A stretch of DNA of 64,000 bases from the NCBI RefSeq assembly GCF_013201975.1, contig NZ_CP053845.1:1426001-1490000 (forward strand), in the 5' to 3' direction. Numbering within the stretch: the first letter of the stretch is position 1; each line of letters opens with the position of its first letter. Shown piece after piece: positions 9,708-18,630 of the stretch. Both the position numbers and the translations under genes were made by a program. The DNA comes from Campylobacter sp. CCUG 57310 (GTDB lineage Bacteria; Campylobacterota; Campylobacteria; Campylobacterales; Campylobacteraceae). The notes beneath the pieces are model-generated. The model was not told where the DNA came from and ran no database searches. It worked only from the letters and a program-made list of their open reading frames with translations.

Positions 9708-11549
9708 CTAAATTCTAGCTAGAATTTGACCGTTTTTGACCGTTTGCCCCTGTTCTACTTCGATTGAACTCACTACGCCGTCTTTTGGCGCAACTACTTC
9801 TATCTCCATTTTCATAGCTTCTAAAATAATAAGAATTTGTCCTTTTTTAACCTTATCTCCCACTTTTGCTAAAATTTTAAATACATTTCCCGGCAAGCTG
9901 CTTACCACGGCTTCGCCGCTACCGTTTTCATTGGTAGCCTTTCTTCCCGCAGGTGAAATTTCAGGAGGCATCAGCATAGCATCGCCTACGGGCTTTATGC
10001 TTTTAACCTCTACTTCTGCATCTTGGCTATCGTAAATTTCAACTTCGAATTTTTTACCGTTTACGACAACGCTATATTTTTCATTTACGCCGTCCTTGCT
10101 CTCTTTGGTAGTGCAAATTTGCTCTTTTGCCTTAGGCATTTGAGAAATTTTGCGCACATTTACCTTGCCCTCTCCTTTTAAGAAAGCTATGCCTTTTTCC
10201 TTGCATGCGGCTGCTATAAAGATATTTTCTTCTGTTGCTTCAATGCCCTCTTTTTTAAGTAGCTCTTTTGTAAATTTGATTGATTTTGTTTCGTCACGAT
10301 CTGCGATATCTATGGCATTTTCTTTGGTAGGTTTAAGCCCAAGCTGCTCGCTTGCAAGCTTGATGACCTCTTTATCAGGTTTTGACGGGGTCTTGCCGAA
10401 GTAGCCAAGCACCATCTTACCGTAGCCTTCGGCGATCTTCTTCCATTTACCAAACATTACGTTATTAAAGGCTTGTTGAAAATAAAACTGACTCACAGGA
10501 GTTACGCTAGTGCCATATCCTCCCTTTTGAACCACCTCTTGCATAGCGTCGATCACATCAGGGAATTTATCTAAGATATTATTATCTCTCATCATTTGAG
10601 TATTTGCCGTAAGCGCACCGCCCGGCATCGGAGAAAACGGTATAAGAGGGCTAACTTCGGTAGCTTCAGGCGGTATAAAGTAGTCCTTAAGACACTCTTT
10701 TAAAACTCTTTCATATTTTAAGACTTTTTGAGTATCAAGTCCGCCAAGATCGTAGTCCTTGCCTTTAACGGCGTGAAGCATAGTAAGTATATCAGGCTGG
10801 CTTGTGCCCCCACTTACGGGACTTGCGGCTAGATCGATACCGTCTGCGCCCGCTTCAAGTGCGGCTAGATAACACGCCACGCTAACGCCTGCTGTTTCGT
10901 GAGTATGAAGCCTGATGTGAGTTTTTGCAGGAAGTAGCTTGCGAGCCATTTTGATAGTCTCATAGACCTTTTGCGGACTACTTGTGCCGCTTGCATCCTT
11001 AAAGCAAACGCTATCGTAAGGAATTCCTGCGTCTAAAATTTCTCTTAAAATTCTCTCGTAAAACGCCACATCATGAGCGCCTACACATCCGGGAGGCAGA
11101 TCCATCATAGTAACCACAACTTCGTGCTTAAGTCCGTGATGAACTATCCGCTCGCCGGAGTATTTTAAATTCTCAACATCGTTAAGCGCATCAAAATTTC
11201 TAATAGTAGTCGTGCCGTGCTTTTTAAACATCTTAGCATGCAGATCCACAAGCTCCCTACTGCCCGTATCAAGAGTTACGGTATTAACGCCTCTGCTTAG
11301 GGTTTGCAAATTTGCGTCTTTACCCGCTATCTCTCTAAATTTATCCATCATAACAAAGGCGTCTTCATTCAGATAAAAATAAAGGCTCTGAAAGCGCGCG
11401 CCGCCTCCGAATTCAAAGTGTGTGATACCCGCTTCTTTTGCTGCGCTCACGGCAGGCAAAAAGTCATCCATCAAAACTCTCGCACCAAAAACAGACTGAA
11501 ATCCGTCTCTAAAGGTGGTATCCATTACATCTATGAATTTTTTCGCCAT
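9708..11549 (-). CDS. pycB: pyruvate carboxylase subunit B (carboxyltransferase plus biotin carrier)
   Basis: 613 aa. The N-terminal carboxyltransferase barrel begins KKFIDVMDTTFRDGFQSVF and includes VCFKDASG and RLHTHETAG with metal-binding His residues. The middle is a PYC/OADA conserved domain, and the C-terminus is a biotin carrier with EAMKMEIEV (biotinyl-Lys). The same architecture serves oxaloacetate decarboxylase alpha, but no beta/gamma membrane subunits are nearby, and this gene next to pckA resembles the C. jejuni pycB arrangement, so I favour pyruvate carboxylase. The biotin carboxylase partner PycA is not in the window. Transcribed with pckA. Confidence 0.92.
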   Translation of the reverse strand: MAKKFIDVMDTTFRDGFQSVFGARVLMDDFLPAVSAAKEAGITHFEFGGGARFQSLYFYLNEDAFVMMDKFREIAGKDANLQTLSRGVNTVTLDTGSRELVDLHAKMFKKHGTTTIRNFDALNDVENLKYSGERIVHHGLKHEVVVTMMDLPPGCVGAHDVAFYERILREILDAGIPYDSVCFKDASGTSSPQKVYETIKMARKLLPAKTHIRLHTHETAGVSVACYLAALEAGADGIDLAASPVSGGTSQPDILTMLHAVKGKDYDLGGLDTQKVLKYERVLKECLKDYFIPPEATEVSPLIPFSPMPGGALTANTQMMRDNNILDKFPDVIDAMQEVVQKGGYGTSVTPVSQFYFQQAFNNVMFGKWKKIAEGYGKMVLGYFGKTPSKPDKEVIKLASEQLGLKPTKENAIDIADRDETKSIKFTKELLKKEGIEATEENIFIAAACKEKGIAFLKGEGKVNVRKISQMPKAKEQICTTKESKDGVNEKYSVVVNGKKFEVEIYDSQDAEVEVKSIKPVGDAMLMPPEISPAGRKATNENGSGEAVVSSLPGNVFKILAKVGDKVKKGQILIILEAMKMEIEVVAPKDGVVSSIEVEQGQTVKNGQILARI

Positions 11550-11641
11550 AAGTCGCCTTTCCGTCGTAGTTTAAATTTGCTCAACGAAGCTAATTTTATC
11601 TTTATTTGCTTTAATTAATAATTATAAAAATGCAAATTTTA

Positions 11642-13072
11642 TTAATTATTTGTTGGCTTTGTAAGCTCGTAAGTAAATTCTACTTTTTTGTTCTCGTTTG
11701 GTTTAAGCTCAAATTTCCAGCTTACTTCGCCCTGCTTGCTTATCTCGCTCTCTTTTGGCGTATTTTTAACGGCTACGCTTATGCTCTCATGCGTTGAAAC
11801 GGGAACTTTTTCTATGAGAGTTATATCCCAAGGCTTATCTGAGCCGTTTTTTATCTCGTAGCTAAAGCCGGTTGAAATTTTCTTTTTGTTACCGAAAAAG
11901 CTCTCTTTAGTAAAATTCACAAGACTCTCTTTTTTAACGCTTATGAGATCGTTTTTACCAAAATATACGAAATTCTCTTCGTTCGGTTTTAGACTAAAGC
12001 TTGAGCTCTTGCCTACGCTTATGCCGTCTATCTTCATGGCCGTGCTTGCATACTCCATGCTTTTTATAGGAGTAAAGATAGCCTTGATATAGCCGTTTGA
12101 GCCGCTGTATCCGTCTATGACTATCTCAAATTTAGCCTTTACGTTTTGTCTATCATAGACAAATTTATTATCTTCGCCCGCTTTTAAATTTACGTTTGAA
12201 ATTCTCCATGAATTTGATAGGGTATTTTGAACGTTTTGTCCGCTTACTTCGCTTGCGGTCATCTTAGCGCTTCTCATCTTAAGACTTGCAGTATCAGCCA
12301 TCTCCATCATCGGTGCAGCCATGCTATTTACAGGTCTAGGCTCGGGCTTGCCCTCATACCACGGATAAAAATGCGGCGGGATCAAATTTGACGAGTAGCT
12401 AAAAGGATAAAGCGCGATATCAAGGTTCTTTATATCTTTTACAAACGGGCTAGTTAAGCTTAAGCCCTGAATGATATCTACTTGCGATTTTGAGGTGTCG
12501 GCTGAAATTTCATTTTGCAGATCAAGTTTTACATTTACGGGATATGAAATTTTTACGAATTTAGGCTCGCACTCAAAGCTTAGATCAAGCTTTTTAACCT
12601 GCTTTACTTTAAATTTATTCAGTTCTAAATTTAGCTTTTCAAGCTCTTTTTGAGTGTCTGAAATTTCATCTAAATTTTTTAACACAACCTCATAAAGCTT
12701 ATCGCTCTCATCTTTTAAACTATCAGCCGTCATCTTATCGCTTGGAGTAAAGTGCGATAAAAAATTTGACTTTGAGTTGAGCGCGGATAGTTTGTTATTA
12801 AGGTTTTTAATACGTTTTGAAAGCTCCTCATGCAAGCTATACTGATCGTCTTTTACGAACTCGGCATCATTTAAGGTTAAATTTTGTACTTCACAGCTTG
12901 CCGAAATGTCGATATCTCTTATATTTATGGTATTTGGAACCTCGATAGAAAAAGAGCTTTTAGCATCGCTTAAATTCTGATGAAAAAATGCTCTGTTTTT
13001 ATAAATTTCAAGCAAGCTTGAATCAGCCAAAACAAAAACCGCAGGGATAGAAATAAGACTTAAGGCTTTCAT
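11642..13072 (-). CDS. DUF4139 domain protein, exported
   Basis: 476 aa with a short N-terminal hydrophobic signal (MKALSLISIPAVFVLADSSL). It resembles the DUF4139 family: a coiled-coil middle region (about 85-150, rich in Leu/Lys/Asn) and a C-terminal beta-rich part containing FSYEIKNGSDKPWDITLIEK and a closing KKVEFTYEL. An AGGAG ribosome-binding site precedes the ATG. No enzyme motif is visible and the family's function is unknown; location in the periplasm or outer membrane is an inference from the signal. It lies between the TRAP genes and pycB, same direction, with a 94-nt gap to dctM. Confidence 0.75.
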   Translation of the reverse strand: MKALSLISIPAVFVLADSSLLEIYKNRAFFHQNLSDAKSSFSIEVPNTINIRDIDISASCEVQNLTLNDAEFVKDDQYSLHEELSKRIKNLNNKLSALNSKSNFLSHFTPSDKMTADSLKDESDKLYEVVLKNLDEISDTQKELEKLNLELNKFKVKQVKKLDLSFECEPKFVKISYPVNVKLDLQNEISADTSKSQVDIIQGLSLTSPFVKDIKNLDIALYPFSYSSNLIPPHFYPWYEGKPEPRPVNSMAAPMMEMADTASLKMRSAKMTASEVSGQNVQNTLSNSWRISNVNLKAGEDNKFVYDRQNVKAKFEIVIDGYSGSNGYIKAIFTPIKSMEYASTAMKIDGISVGKSSSFSLKPNEENFVYFGKNDLISVKKESLVNFTKESFFGNKKKISTGFSYEIKNGSDKPWDITLIEKVPVSTHESISVAVKNTPKESEISKQGEVSWKFELKPNENKKVEFTYELTKPTNN

Positions 13073-13166
13073 AAATTCTCCTGTTTTAAATTTATAAAAT
13101 TATAACGCCTAAATGTTAATGCTCTATTTTAATCAAACTCTCCTTGCAAATTTGCAAGGAGCGGTT

Positions 13167-14489
13167 TTAAAGTAGTATTATGGTAAATATTATAAGTATG
13201 GAAATTTGAAGCAGGATAAACGGCACTACGCCTTTATAAATATCCATCGTGCTAACTTCAGGCGGTGTAACTCCCTTAAGATAAAAGAGACTAAAACCAA
13301 AAGGCGGAGTTAAGAACGAAGTTTGTAAATTCATGGCTATTATAATGGCAAAATATAGAGGATTTATACCTAAATTCATAGCGATAGGCACCAAGATAGG
13401 AAGCACGATGTAAGAAATTTCAACAAAGTCTATAAAAAACCCAAGCACAAAGATAGTAATCATAGCTAAGATTATAAAGCCCCATTTTTCACCAGGCAAA
13501 TTTGACATAAAGGCTTCTACAACCTCATCGCCTCCGGTGTAGCTAAATACCATAGAAAAGGCTGTTGCGCCTATTAGTATGGTAAAGATTATGGCGGTGG
13601 TCTTAACGCTTTCTTCAAGTGCTTCTTTTAAGATTTGAAATGAAAAAGTTCTGTAGCAGATAGAAAGGATTATCGCACCCACACAACCAAAAGCGGAACT
13701 CTCAGTCGGTGTAGCAATACCGTTAAAGATAGAACCAAGAACAAGCAATACAAGCACAAGAGGCGGCAAAATGGCCTTAATAGCATTAAAAATTTGCTTG
13801 CTTTTTGGTATCCCGCTCTCATCAATCACCGGCGGAGCGTAGTCTTTATTCATATAAGAAACAAATAAAATATAAGCTATATAAGCTCCTACAAGAGCAA
13901 GTCCCGGAGCTATAGCCTCGCGAAATAGATCTCCAACAGGCACGGTAAATACATCACCCAAGATGATAAGCACGATAGAAGGCGGGATAATCTGCCCAAG
14001 TGTTCCCGAGGCGCATATAGTACCGCATCCTAAGGCTTTATTGTATCTGTACTTTAGCATAACAGGCAAACTCATCACGCCCATAGCCACAACACTTGCT
14101 CCCACAACTCCCGTTGAAGCCGCAAGAAGAGCGCCGACTAAGACGGTGCTGATAGCCACACCTCCGCGAATTTCTCCAAATAAAAACGCCATGCTTTCAA
14201 GCAAACGCTCTGCAAGCTTGGTCTTTTGTAAAATTATGCCCATAAAGACAAAAAGCGGAACGGCTATTAGGATTTTATTCTCCATTATAGAATAAATTCT
14301 ATAAGGCATAAAAGCAAACATCTCTTTAAAAATTTCAAGCCCGCCCAAAAAGCCGTCTCCGTCACCAAAGCTCTCCACCATAGCCCCTATAAGCCCAAAG
14401 ATAACAGAAATCGCTCCAAATGTAAATGCAACCGAAAATCCTATAGCAAGCATAAAAAGAGCAGCCAAAAACATCACAACGCCGGTCAT
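13167..14489 (-). CDS. TRAP transporter large permease (DctM/TakM type)
   Basis: Large membrane subunit (about 12 helices) that carries out Na+-coupled transport in a TRAP system. 440 aa from the ATG at 14489, which overlaps the small-subunit stop as ATGA and follows GAGGAG; an ORF seven codons longer exists but lacks these features. The stretches LVGALLAASTGVVGASVVAM and CGTICASGTLGQIIPPSIV are typical of the keto-acid/chloroaromatic (FcbT3/TakM) branch of the DctM family. No substrate-binding protein is adjacent; one of the same branch is at 47102-48178. Confidence 0.93.
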   Translation of the reverse strand: MTGVVMFLAALFMLAIGFSVAFTFGAISVIFGLIGAMVESFGDGDGFLGGLEIFKEMFAFMPYRIYSIMENKILIAVPLFVFMGIILQKTKLAERLLESMAFLFGEIRGGVAISTVLVGALLAASTGVVGASVVAMGVMSLPVMLKYRYNKALGCGTICASGTLGQIIPPSIVLIILGDVFTVPVGDLFREAIAPGLALVGAYIAYILFVSYMNKDYAPPVIDESGIPKSKQIFNAIKAILPPLVLVLLVLGSIFNGIATPTESSAFGCVGAIILSICYRTFSFQILKEALEESVKTTAIIFTILIGATAFSMVFSYTGGDEVVEAFMSNLPGEKWGFIILAMITIFVLGFFIDFVEISYIVLPILVPIAMNLGINPLYFAIIIAMNLQTSFLTPPFGFSLFYLKGVTPPEVSTMDIYKGVVPFILLQISILIIFTIILL

Positions 14490-15013
14490 TTTCGCTCCTC
14501 TTTTTTGCACGCTATATATAAATTTAGGTATTTGATAAAGTAGCCTATGCTAAAAAATATCAAAAGATAGAAAGAAAACGGTATAAAAGCCTTTATAATC
14601 CAGCGATAAGGAAGTCCGCCCGGATCCGCACTTCCTTCATTTGATTCATAAGCTTCAACCACATAATCAAAGCTAAGCCAAGCCACAAGAAGCGCTAAAG
14701 GAAGGATAAAAAACACGACTCCAAGCATATTTATAATCGCCTTTGTTTTAGGCTTTAATCCCTCATAAAAGACATCGACTCTCACATGAACGTCCTCTTT
14801 AAGCGCGTAACTCATGCCAAGCATTATGATAACGCTAAAAAAGTGCCACTCAAGTTCCTGAAGCCCTACGTTGCCGTATTTGAAAAAATATCTAGCAGTT
14901 ACGTTAAAAAACACATCGGCTATCATCAAAAACATCACAAATATACAGATATATCCGATAATATCTGCTAGTTTATTAAAAATTTTCTCTATCTTTAGTA
15001 ATTTTTGCTCCAT
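14486..15013 (-). CDS. TRAP transporter small permease (DctQ/TakQ type)
   Basis: 175 aa with four predicted helices, the usual DctQ size. Features include IADVFFNVTARYFFKYGNVG and the conserved LQELEWHFFSVIIMLGMSYA region, then VHVRVDVFYEGL, which are family hallmarks. It scaffolds the large permease. The ATG directly abuts the stop of the upstream symporter (TAG then ATG), and its stop overlaps dctM, so the four membrane-protein genes 17692-13167 form one tight operon. Confidence 0.92.
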   Translation of the reverse strand: MEQKLLKIEKIFNKLADIIGYICIFVMFLMIADVFFNVTARYFFKYGNVGLQELEWHFFSVIIMLGMSYALKEDVHVRVDVFYEGLKPKTKAIINMLGVVFFILPLALLVAWLSFDYVVEAYESNEGSADPGGLPYRWIIKAFIPFSFYLLIFFSIGYFIKYLNLYIACKKEERK

Positions 15014-16354
15014 CTATTGCCCCACAATCTGCCTAATCATAACGAGCACGACGCAAGTCGGCGCTACGTATCTAAGCAAGAAATACCAAATTTTAAACAC
15101 AATTTTACCCATATATGGCAAAAACAGCTCTTCTAACATCTCTTTTTTCATAAAAAATCCGACAAAGACAGCTATAACTATACCGCCAAGAGGAAGCAGG
15201 ATATTTGAGCTGATATAATCAAGTATGTCAAAAAATCCTTTGCCGAAAAACGTTAAGCTCTCTTTAAACATATTCGTATTTGAAAGCGCACAAAGCACGC
15301 CAAGCACATACACGCAAATTCCTACGATCAAAATCGCTTTAAAGCGCGAAATTTTATACTCTTTTACTATGTGAAATATAAGCGGTTCGACCATAGAAAT
15401 AGCCGAAGTAAGCCCTGCAAAAACAAGAGCGGTAAAAAAGGCAAAACTCAGTAAATTTCCTATAGCTCCAAGCTTGGCAAAAAGCGTCGGAAGCGAGATA
15501 AACGCAAGCCCAACACCTTGACTAGGCTTTTCTCCAAACTCAAATACAAATGTAAATACGATAAGCCCTATAACTATGCTAAAAACTATGTTTAGGATAA
15601 CAACATAAAGAGAAGATGTAAATAAATTTGTCTTGCTATCAAGGCTAGTTGAGTAGGTGATGATCGCGCCTATGCCAACGCACATCGTAAAAAACGCAAG
15701 TCCAAGCGCCATAAACACGGCTTCGCTAGTTAGCTTTGAAAAATCAAATACAAGCAAAAATTTAACCGCTTCACCAAAGCCCTTCATCTGCATGGAATAA
15801 ACAAGCATCGCAACAAGAAGCAGCGAAAACATAGGTAGCAGCCATAAATTTATGCGCTCAATTCCTCTTTTTACTCCACGTGAAAGTATAAAAAAGTAGG
15901 CAAAAAAAGCGATAGAAAAGTAAAAAACCTGCCCTAGGATATCAGTTGAGATGAAGTTGTTAAAATTCTCGCCCGATTGGCTTATCTTAACAGGCAAAGT
16001 TCCTAAAGACGCGACCGCATACTTGATAACCCAGCCGATGATAAGCGTGTAAAAAGAAGCCACAAAAACGCCCGTAATCATCATGACTCCCGCAAAGCTC
16101 CATAAATTTGAGTGTCTTGGAGCAAGTATCCTAAAGGCATTTACCGGATCTGCGTTTGAAATTTTACCCATCGCCATCTCGGCAAAAAATATACTAAGCC
16201 CCACAACTACGGCGAACACAAGATACAAAAGAACAAAAGCCGAGCCACCGTTGCTACCGACCATATATGGAAATTTCCAAGCGTTTCCAAGTCCGATAGC
16301 AGCACCTACGATTGAGAGTATAAAGCCTATTTTAGAAAATTTATCGCTTGGCAT
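15014..16354 (-). CDS. sodium:neurotransmitter symporter family protein (second copy)
   Basis: 446 aa, about 11 helices, NSS/SNF family (LeuT-like). The helix-1 signature IVGAAIGLGNAWKFPYMVG and NGGSAFVLLYL are intact; the unwound Gly-Asn-Ala-Trp segment holds the sodium and substrate sites in the family. Helix 6 has a Phe-Phe-Thr segment (LGLAFFTMCVGIG). It imports an amino acid or related solute with Na+; the substrate cannot be read from sequence. It is a tandem paralogue of the next gene upstream, 3 nt apart. As I recall, C. jejuni has the same pair upstream of atpE (Cj0934c/Cj0935c). Confidence 0.93.
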   Translation of the reverse strand: MPSDKFSKIGFILSIVGAAIGLGNAWKFPYMVGSNGGSAFVLLYLVFAVVVGLSIFFAEMAMGKISNADPVNAFRILAPRHSNLWSFAGVMMITGVFVASFYTLIIGWVIKYAVASLGTLPVKISQSGENFNNFISTDILGQVFYFSIAFFAYFFILSRGVKRGIERINLWLLPMFSLLLVAMLVYSMQMKGFGEAVKFLLVFDFSKLTSEAVFMALGLAFFTMCVGIGAIITYSTSLDSKTNLFTSSLYVVILNIVFSIVIGLIVFTFVFEFGEKPSQGVGLAFISLPTLFAKLGAIGNLLSFAFFTALVFAGLTSAISMVEPLIFHIVKEYKISRFKAILIVGICVYVLGVLCALSNTNMFKESLTFFGKGFFDILDYISSNILLPLGGIVIAVFVGFFMKKEMLEELFLPYMGKIVFKIWYFLLRYVAPTCVVLVMIRQIVGQ

Positions 16355-16357
16355 AAT

Positions 16358-17692
16358 CTAGCTCAAAATGGCATTTACGGATATGACGACTATGGCAATC
16401 GGAGCAATATATCTAATCATAAAATACCAAAGATCAAACATAATTTTACTCATATAAGAACCGTAAAGCTCACGTAATGCCTCTTTTTTGATTACAAATC
16501 CGACAAAAACCGATACCGTGATACCGCCTATAGGCATGATGATATTTGAAACCAGATAATCAAGACAATCAAACAAACTTTTGCCAAAAAAGACCAAATT
16601 CTCTTTAACGCCTTCGATATTTGAAAATATACATAAAATTCCGGCGATATATACGAAAGCGGCTATGCTGATAAGGGCTTTTTTGCGCGTAAAGCCAAAT
16701 TCTCTTATAAGATAATATGTAAACGGCTCAAGCATCGAGATAGCCGAAGTAATACCTGCAAATATAAGAGCCGTAAATAACGCAAAGGCAAATATATGCC
16801 CAAATGTGCCCAGCTTAGCAAACAATGTAGGCAAGGAGATAAACACAAGCCCTACTCCCTGACTAGGTTCGGCGCCAAACTCAAACACAAAAGTAAATAT
16901 GACAAGACCTATTAAAATTCCCATTATTACGTTAATGATGACGATGATTATGGACGAGCTTACCAAATTCGTATTGTTTGGCAAATTTGCAGAATAAACT
17001 ATGATGACACCCACACCCAAAGAAAGCGTAAAGAACGCCAGTCCAAGCGCTGTAAGAACGCTATCAAAAGTTATCTTGGTAAAATCAGGCACCAGCAAGA
17101 ATTTAGCCGACTGCATAAAGCCGTCCATAGTAACGGAATATGCAAGCATTGCTATCACAAGCACCAGCAAAGACGGCATAAGCCACACATTTACACGCTC
17201 TATCCCACTCTTGATACCTTTTGAAACAATGTAAAAACAAATTATATTTGTGATAGTAAAAAATAGAATTTGAGACGATACGTCTTTTGAGACAAAATCG
17301 CTAAATATAGCGGCCGAAGTCTCTATATCAGCTGGTAAATTCGTTAAAACCATAAAAGCGTATTTAAATATCCAGCCTATAACGACGGTATAAAACGATA
17401 CGAGAATGATCGCTCCAAGCATCGTAAAACCCGCAAATTTCCAGCTGTTTTTGTTCGTGGTCGCAAGCTTTTTAAAAGCATTTACAGGATCTGATTCTGA
17501 AAGTTTTCCTATCGCTACTTCACCAAAAAATATGGTAAGTCCGATAAAAAACGTCAAAAACAAATACAAAAGAACAAAAGCCGAGCCGCCGTTTTGTCCG
17601 ACCAAATATGGAAATTTCCAAGCATTTCCAAGACCTACCGCACTTCCTGCAACGGCTAATATAAAGCCGATTTTAGAGAACTTATCCTGCAC
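16358..17692 (-). CDS. sodium:neurotransmitter symporter family protein (first copy)
   Basis: 444 aa, same fold and length as its downstream neighbour and clearly a duplicate: VAGSAVGLGNAWKFPYLVG, NGGSAFVLLYL and LGLAFFTLSLGVG occupy matching positions. Even the shared block EFGAEPSQGVGLVFISLPTL is nearly identical to that in the other copy. Pairs of NSS proteins in epsilonproteobacteria are common and may have diverged in substrate or work as a dimer; neither can be shown here. It is first in the operon with the second copy, dctQ and dctM, and is divergent from atpE across a 292-nt AT-rich region. Confidence 0.93.
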   Translation of the reverse strand: MQDKFSKIGFILAVAGSAVGLGNAWKFPYLVGQNGGSAFVLLYLFLTFFIGLTIFFGEVAIGKLSESDPVNAFKKLATTNKNSWKFAGFTMLGAIILVSFYTVVIGWIFKYAFMVLTNLPADIETSAAIFSDFVSKDVSSQILFFTITNIICFYIVSKGIKSGIERVNVWLMPSLLVLVIAMLAYSVTMDGFMQSAKFLLVPDFTKITFDSVLTALGLAFFTLSLGVGVIIVYSANLPNNTNLVSSSIIIVIINVIMGILIGLVIFTFVFEFGAEPSQGVGLVFISLPTLFAKLGTFGHIFAFALFTALIFAGITSAISMLEPFTYYLIREFGFTRKKALISIAAFVYIAGILCIFSNIEGVKENLVFFGKSLFDCLDYLVSNIIMPIGGITVSVFVGFVIKKEALRELYGSYMSKIMFDLWYFMIRYIAPIAIVVISVNAILS

Positions 17693-17984
17693 TTAGCAAA
17701 CCTTAATTTTATTTAAAATCATTAAAAAATCTTAAATTAGCATAAAAAAGCTTTTAAATTTCTAAGCTTAAAAATATTTCATTAATTTTGTTAATAAATT
17801 CGTATAAAATCGAAACAGCTTAAAAATATTTTGTAAATTTGTAGCATTTTTAGATACAAACAAATTTAGTTGATAAATTTTTCAAAATTTAACTAAATCA
17901 AAGCAAATTTTATATAAAATGCGCTACAAAGTTTCAAAGTAGGGGCCTGATCCGAACTGGCTTAAATTCATCAAAGGAAATTTC
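17693..17984. promoter_or_regulatory. divergent intergenic region, NSS operon / atpE
   Basis: 292 nt of very AT-rich DNA with no gene. It must hold the promoters of the minus-strand transporter operon and of atpE. A TATAAAAT-type -10 candidate for atpE lies at about 17911-17918. AAGGAAAT just before 17985 is the atpE ribosome-binding site. No riboswitch or operator recognised. Confidence 0.4.
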
Positions 17985-18284
17985 ATGAAAAAGATTCTTT
18001 TTCTTATGGCTGCACTTGCTTCATTTGCATTTGCAGGTGACGGCGAAATGCTAAAATCATACTCAGTTCTTGCAGCTGCTCTTGGTCTAGGTCTTGCGGC
18101 ACTTGGTGGAGCTATCGGTATGGGAAGCACTGCTTCTGCTACAATCTCAGGAACAGCTAGAAACCCTGGCGTTGGTAGCAAACTTATGACAACAATGTTT
18201 ATCGCTCTAGCGATGATCGAAGCGCAAGTTATCTACGCACTTGTTGTTACACTAATTATTCTTTACGCAAACCCAATGTTTTAA
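17985..18284 (+). CDS. atpE: F0F1 ATP synthase subunit c
   Basis: Proteolipid of the membrane rotor ring. 99 aa against about 79 for E. coli: the additional N-terminal MKKILFLMAALASFAFAGDG looks like a cleavable signal peptide, known from epsilonproteobacterial c subunits. Two helices follow; the first is glycine-rich (AAALGLGLAALGGAIGMG) and the second carries the ion-binding glutamate in AMIEAQVIYALV. The polar loop is ARNPGV. The gene stands alone, away from the other atp genes, as in C. jejuni. AAGGAAAT precedes the ATG and a terminator follows. Confidence 0.97.
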   Translation: MKKILFLMAALASFAFAGDGEMLKSYSVLAAALGLGLAALGGAIGMGSTASATISGTARNPGVGSKLMTTMFIALAMIEAQVIYALVVTLIILYANPMF

Positions 18285-18287
18285 TAT

Positions 18288-18309
18288 TTCAGCCCAACTT
18301 CGGGCTGAA
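18288..18309 (+). terminator. intrinsic terminator after atpE
   Basis: Eight-base stem TTCAGCCC/GGGCTGAA (18288-18295 with 18302-18309), 6-nt loop, then a T-rich run. It separates atpE from the tRNA gene. Confidence 0.75.
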
Positions 18310-18334
18310 TTTCTTTATAAATTTTACTTCTGTT

Positions 18335-18419
18335 GCGATCATGGTGGAATTGGTAGACACGCTATCTTGAGGGGGTAGTGCCGGTAGGTGTGCGAGTTCA
18401 AATCTCGCTGATCGCACCA
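18335..18419 (+). tRNA. tRNA-Leu (anticodon GAG)
   Basis: 85-nt class II tRNA with encoded CCA. Acceptor stem GCGATCA (18335-18341) pairs with TGATCGC; D-loop AATTGGTAGAC; anticodon stem CTATC/GGTAG with loop TTGAGGG, giving anticodon GAG at 18369-18371; a short variable arm; T-arm GCGAG-TTCAAAT-CTCGC. GAG reads CUC/CUU leucine codons. It is the only tRNA gene I find in the window. Confidence 0.96.
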
Positions 18420-18630
18420 TACTTCAAACTTAAATCTTAAAATGTATTAAATTTTATTTAAATCAAATATAAGATTTAATTTATACCATAACTACAAAAA
18501 ATACTAGCATAATAAATAATTTCAATCAACACTGCAAAGCTACACTTTAAATATAAAATATTTTATTTATATCTATAAATATTATTATCTTAAAATTTTC
18601 TTCAATCAAACATCAAAACAAGGAGATGAA
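18420..18630. other. AT-rich leader before the broken sorA
   Basis: 211 nt, very AT-rich, no ORF. It must hold the promoter of the downstream sulfite-oxidase/cytochrome pair; AAGGAGATGAA just before 18631 is a strong ribosome-binding site. Several TATAAT-like runs exist and I cannot choose among them. Confidence 0.3.

Noticed and set aside
9708-11549. Oxaloacetate decarboxylase alpha subunit (sodium pump)
   Set aside because: No beta or gamma membrane subunits nearby and the gene is paired with pckA; pyruvate carboxylase B is preferred, though the domain set is the same.
17924-18181. 85-aa minus-strand ORF over atpE
   Set aside because: Antisense shadow of atpE: Ala/Pro-rich translation mirrors the Gly/Ala codons of the c subunit; no ribosome-binding site.
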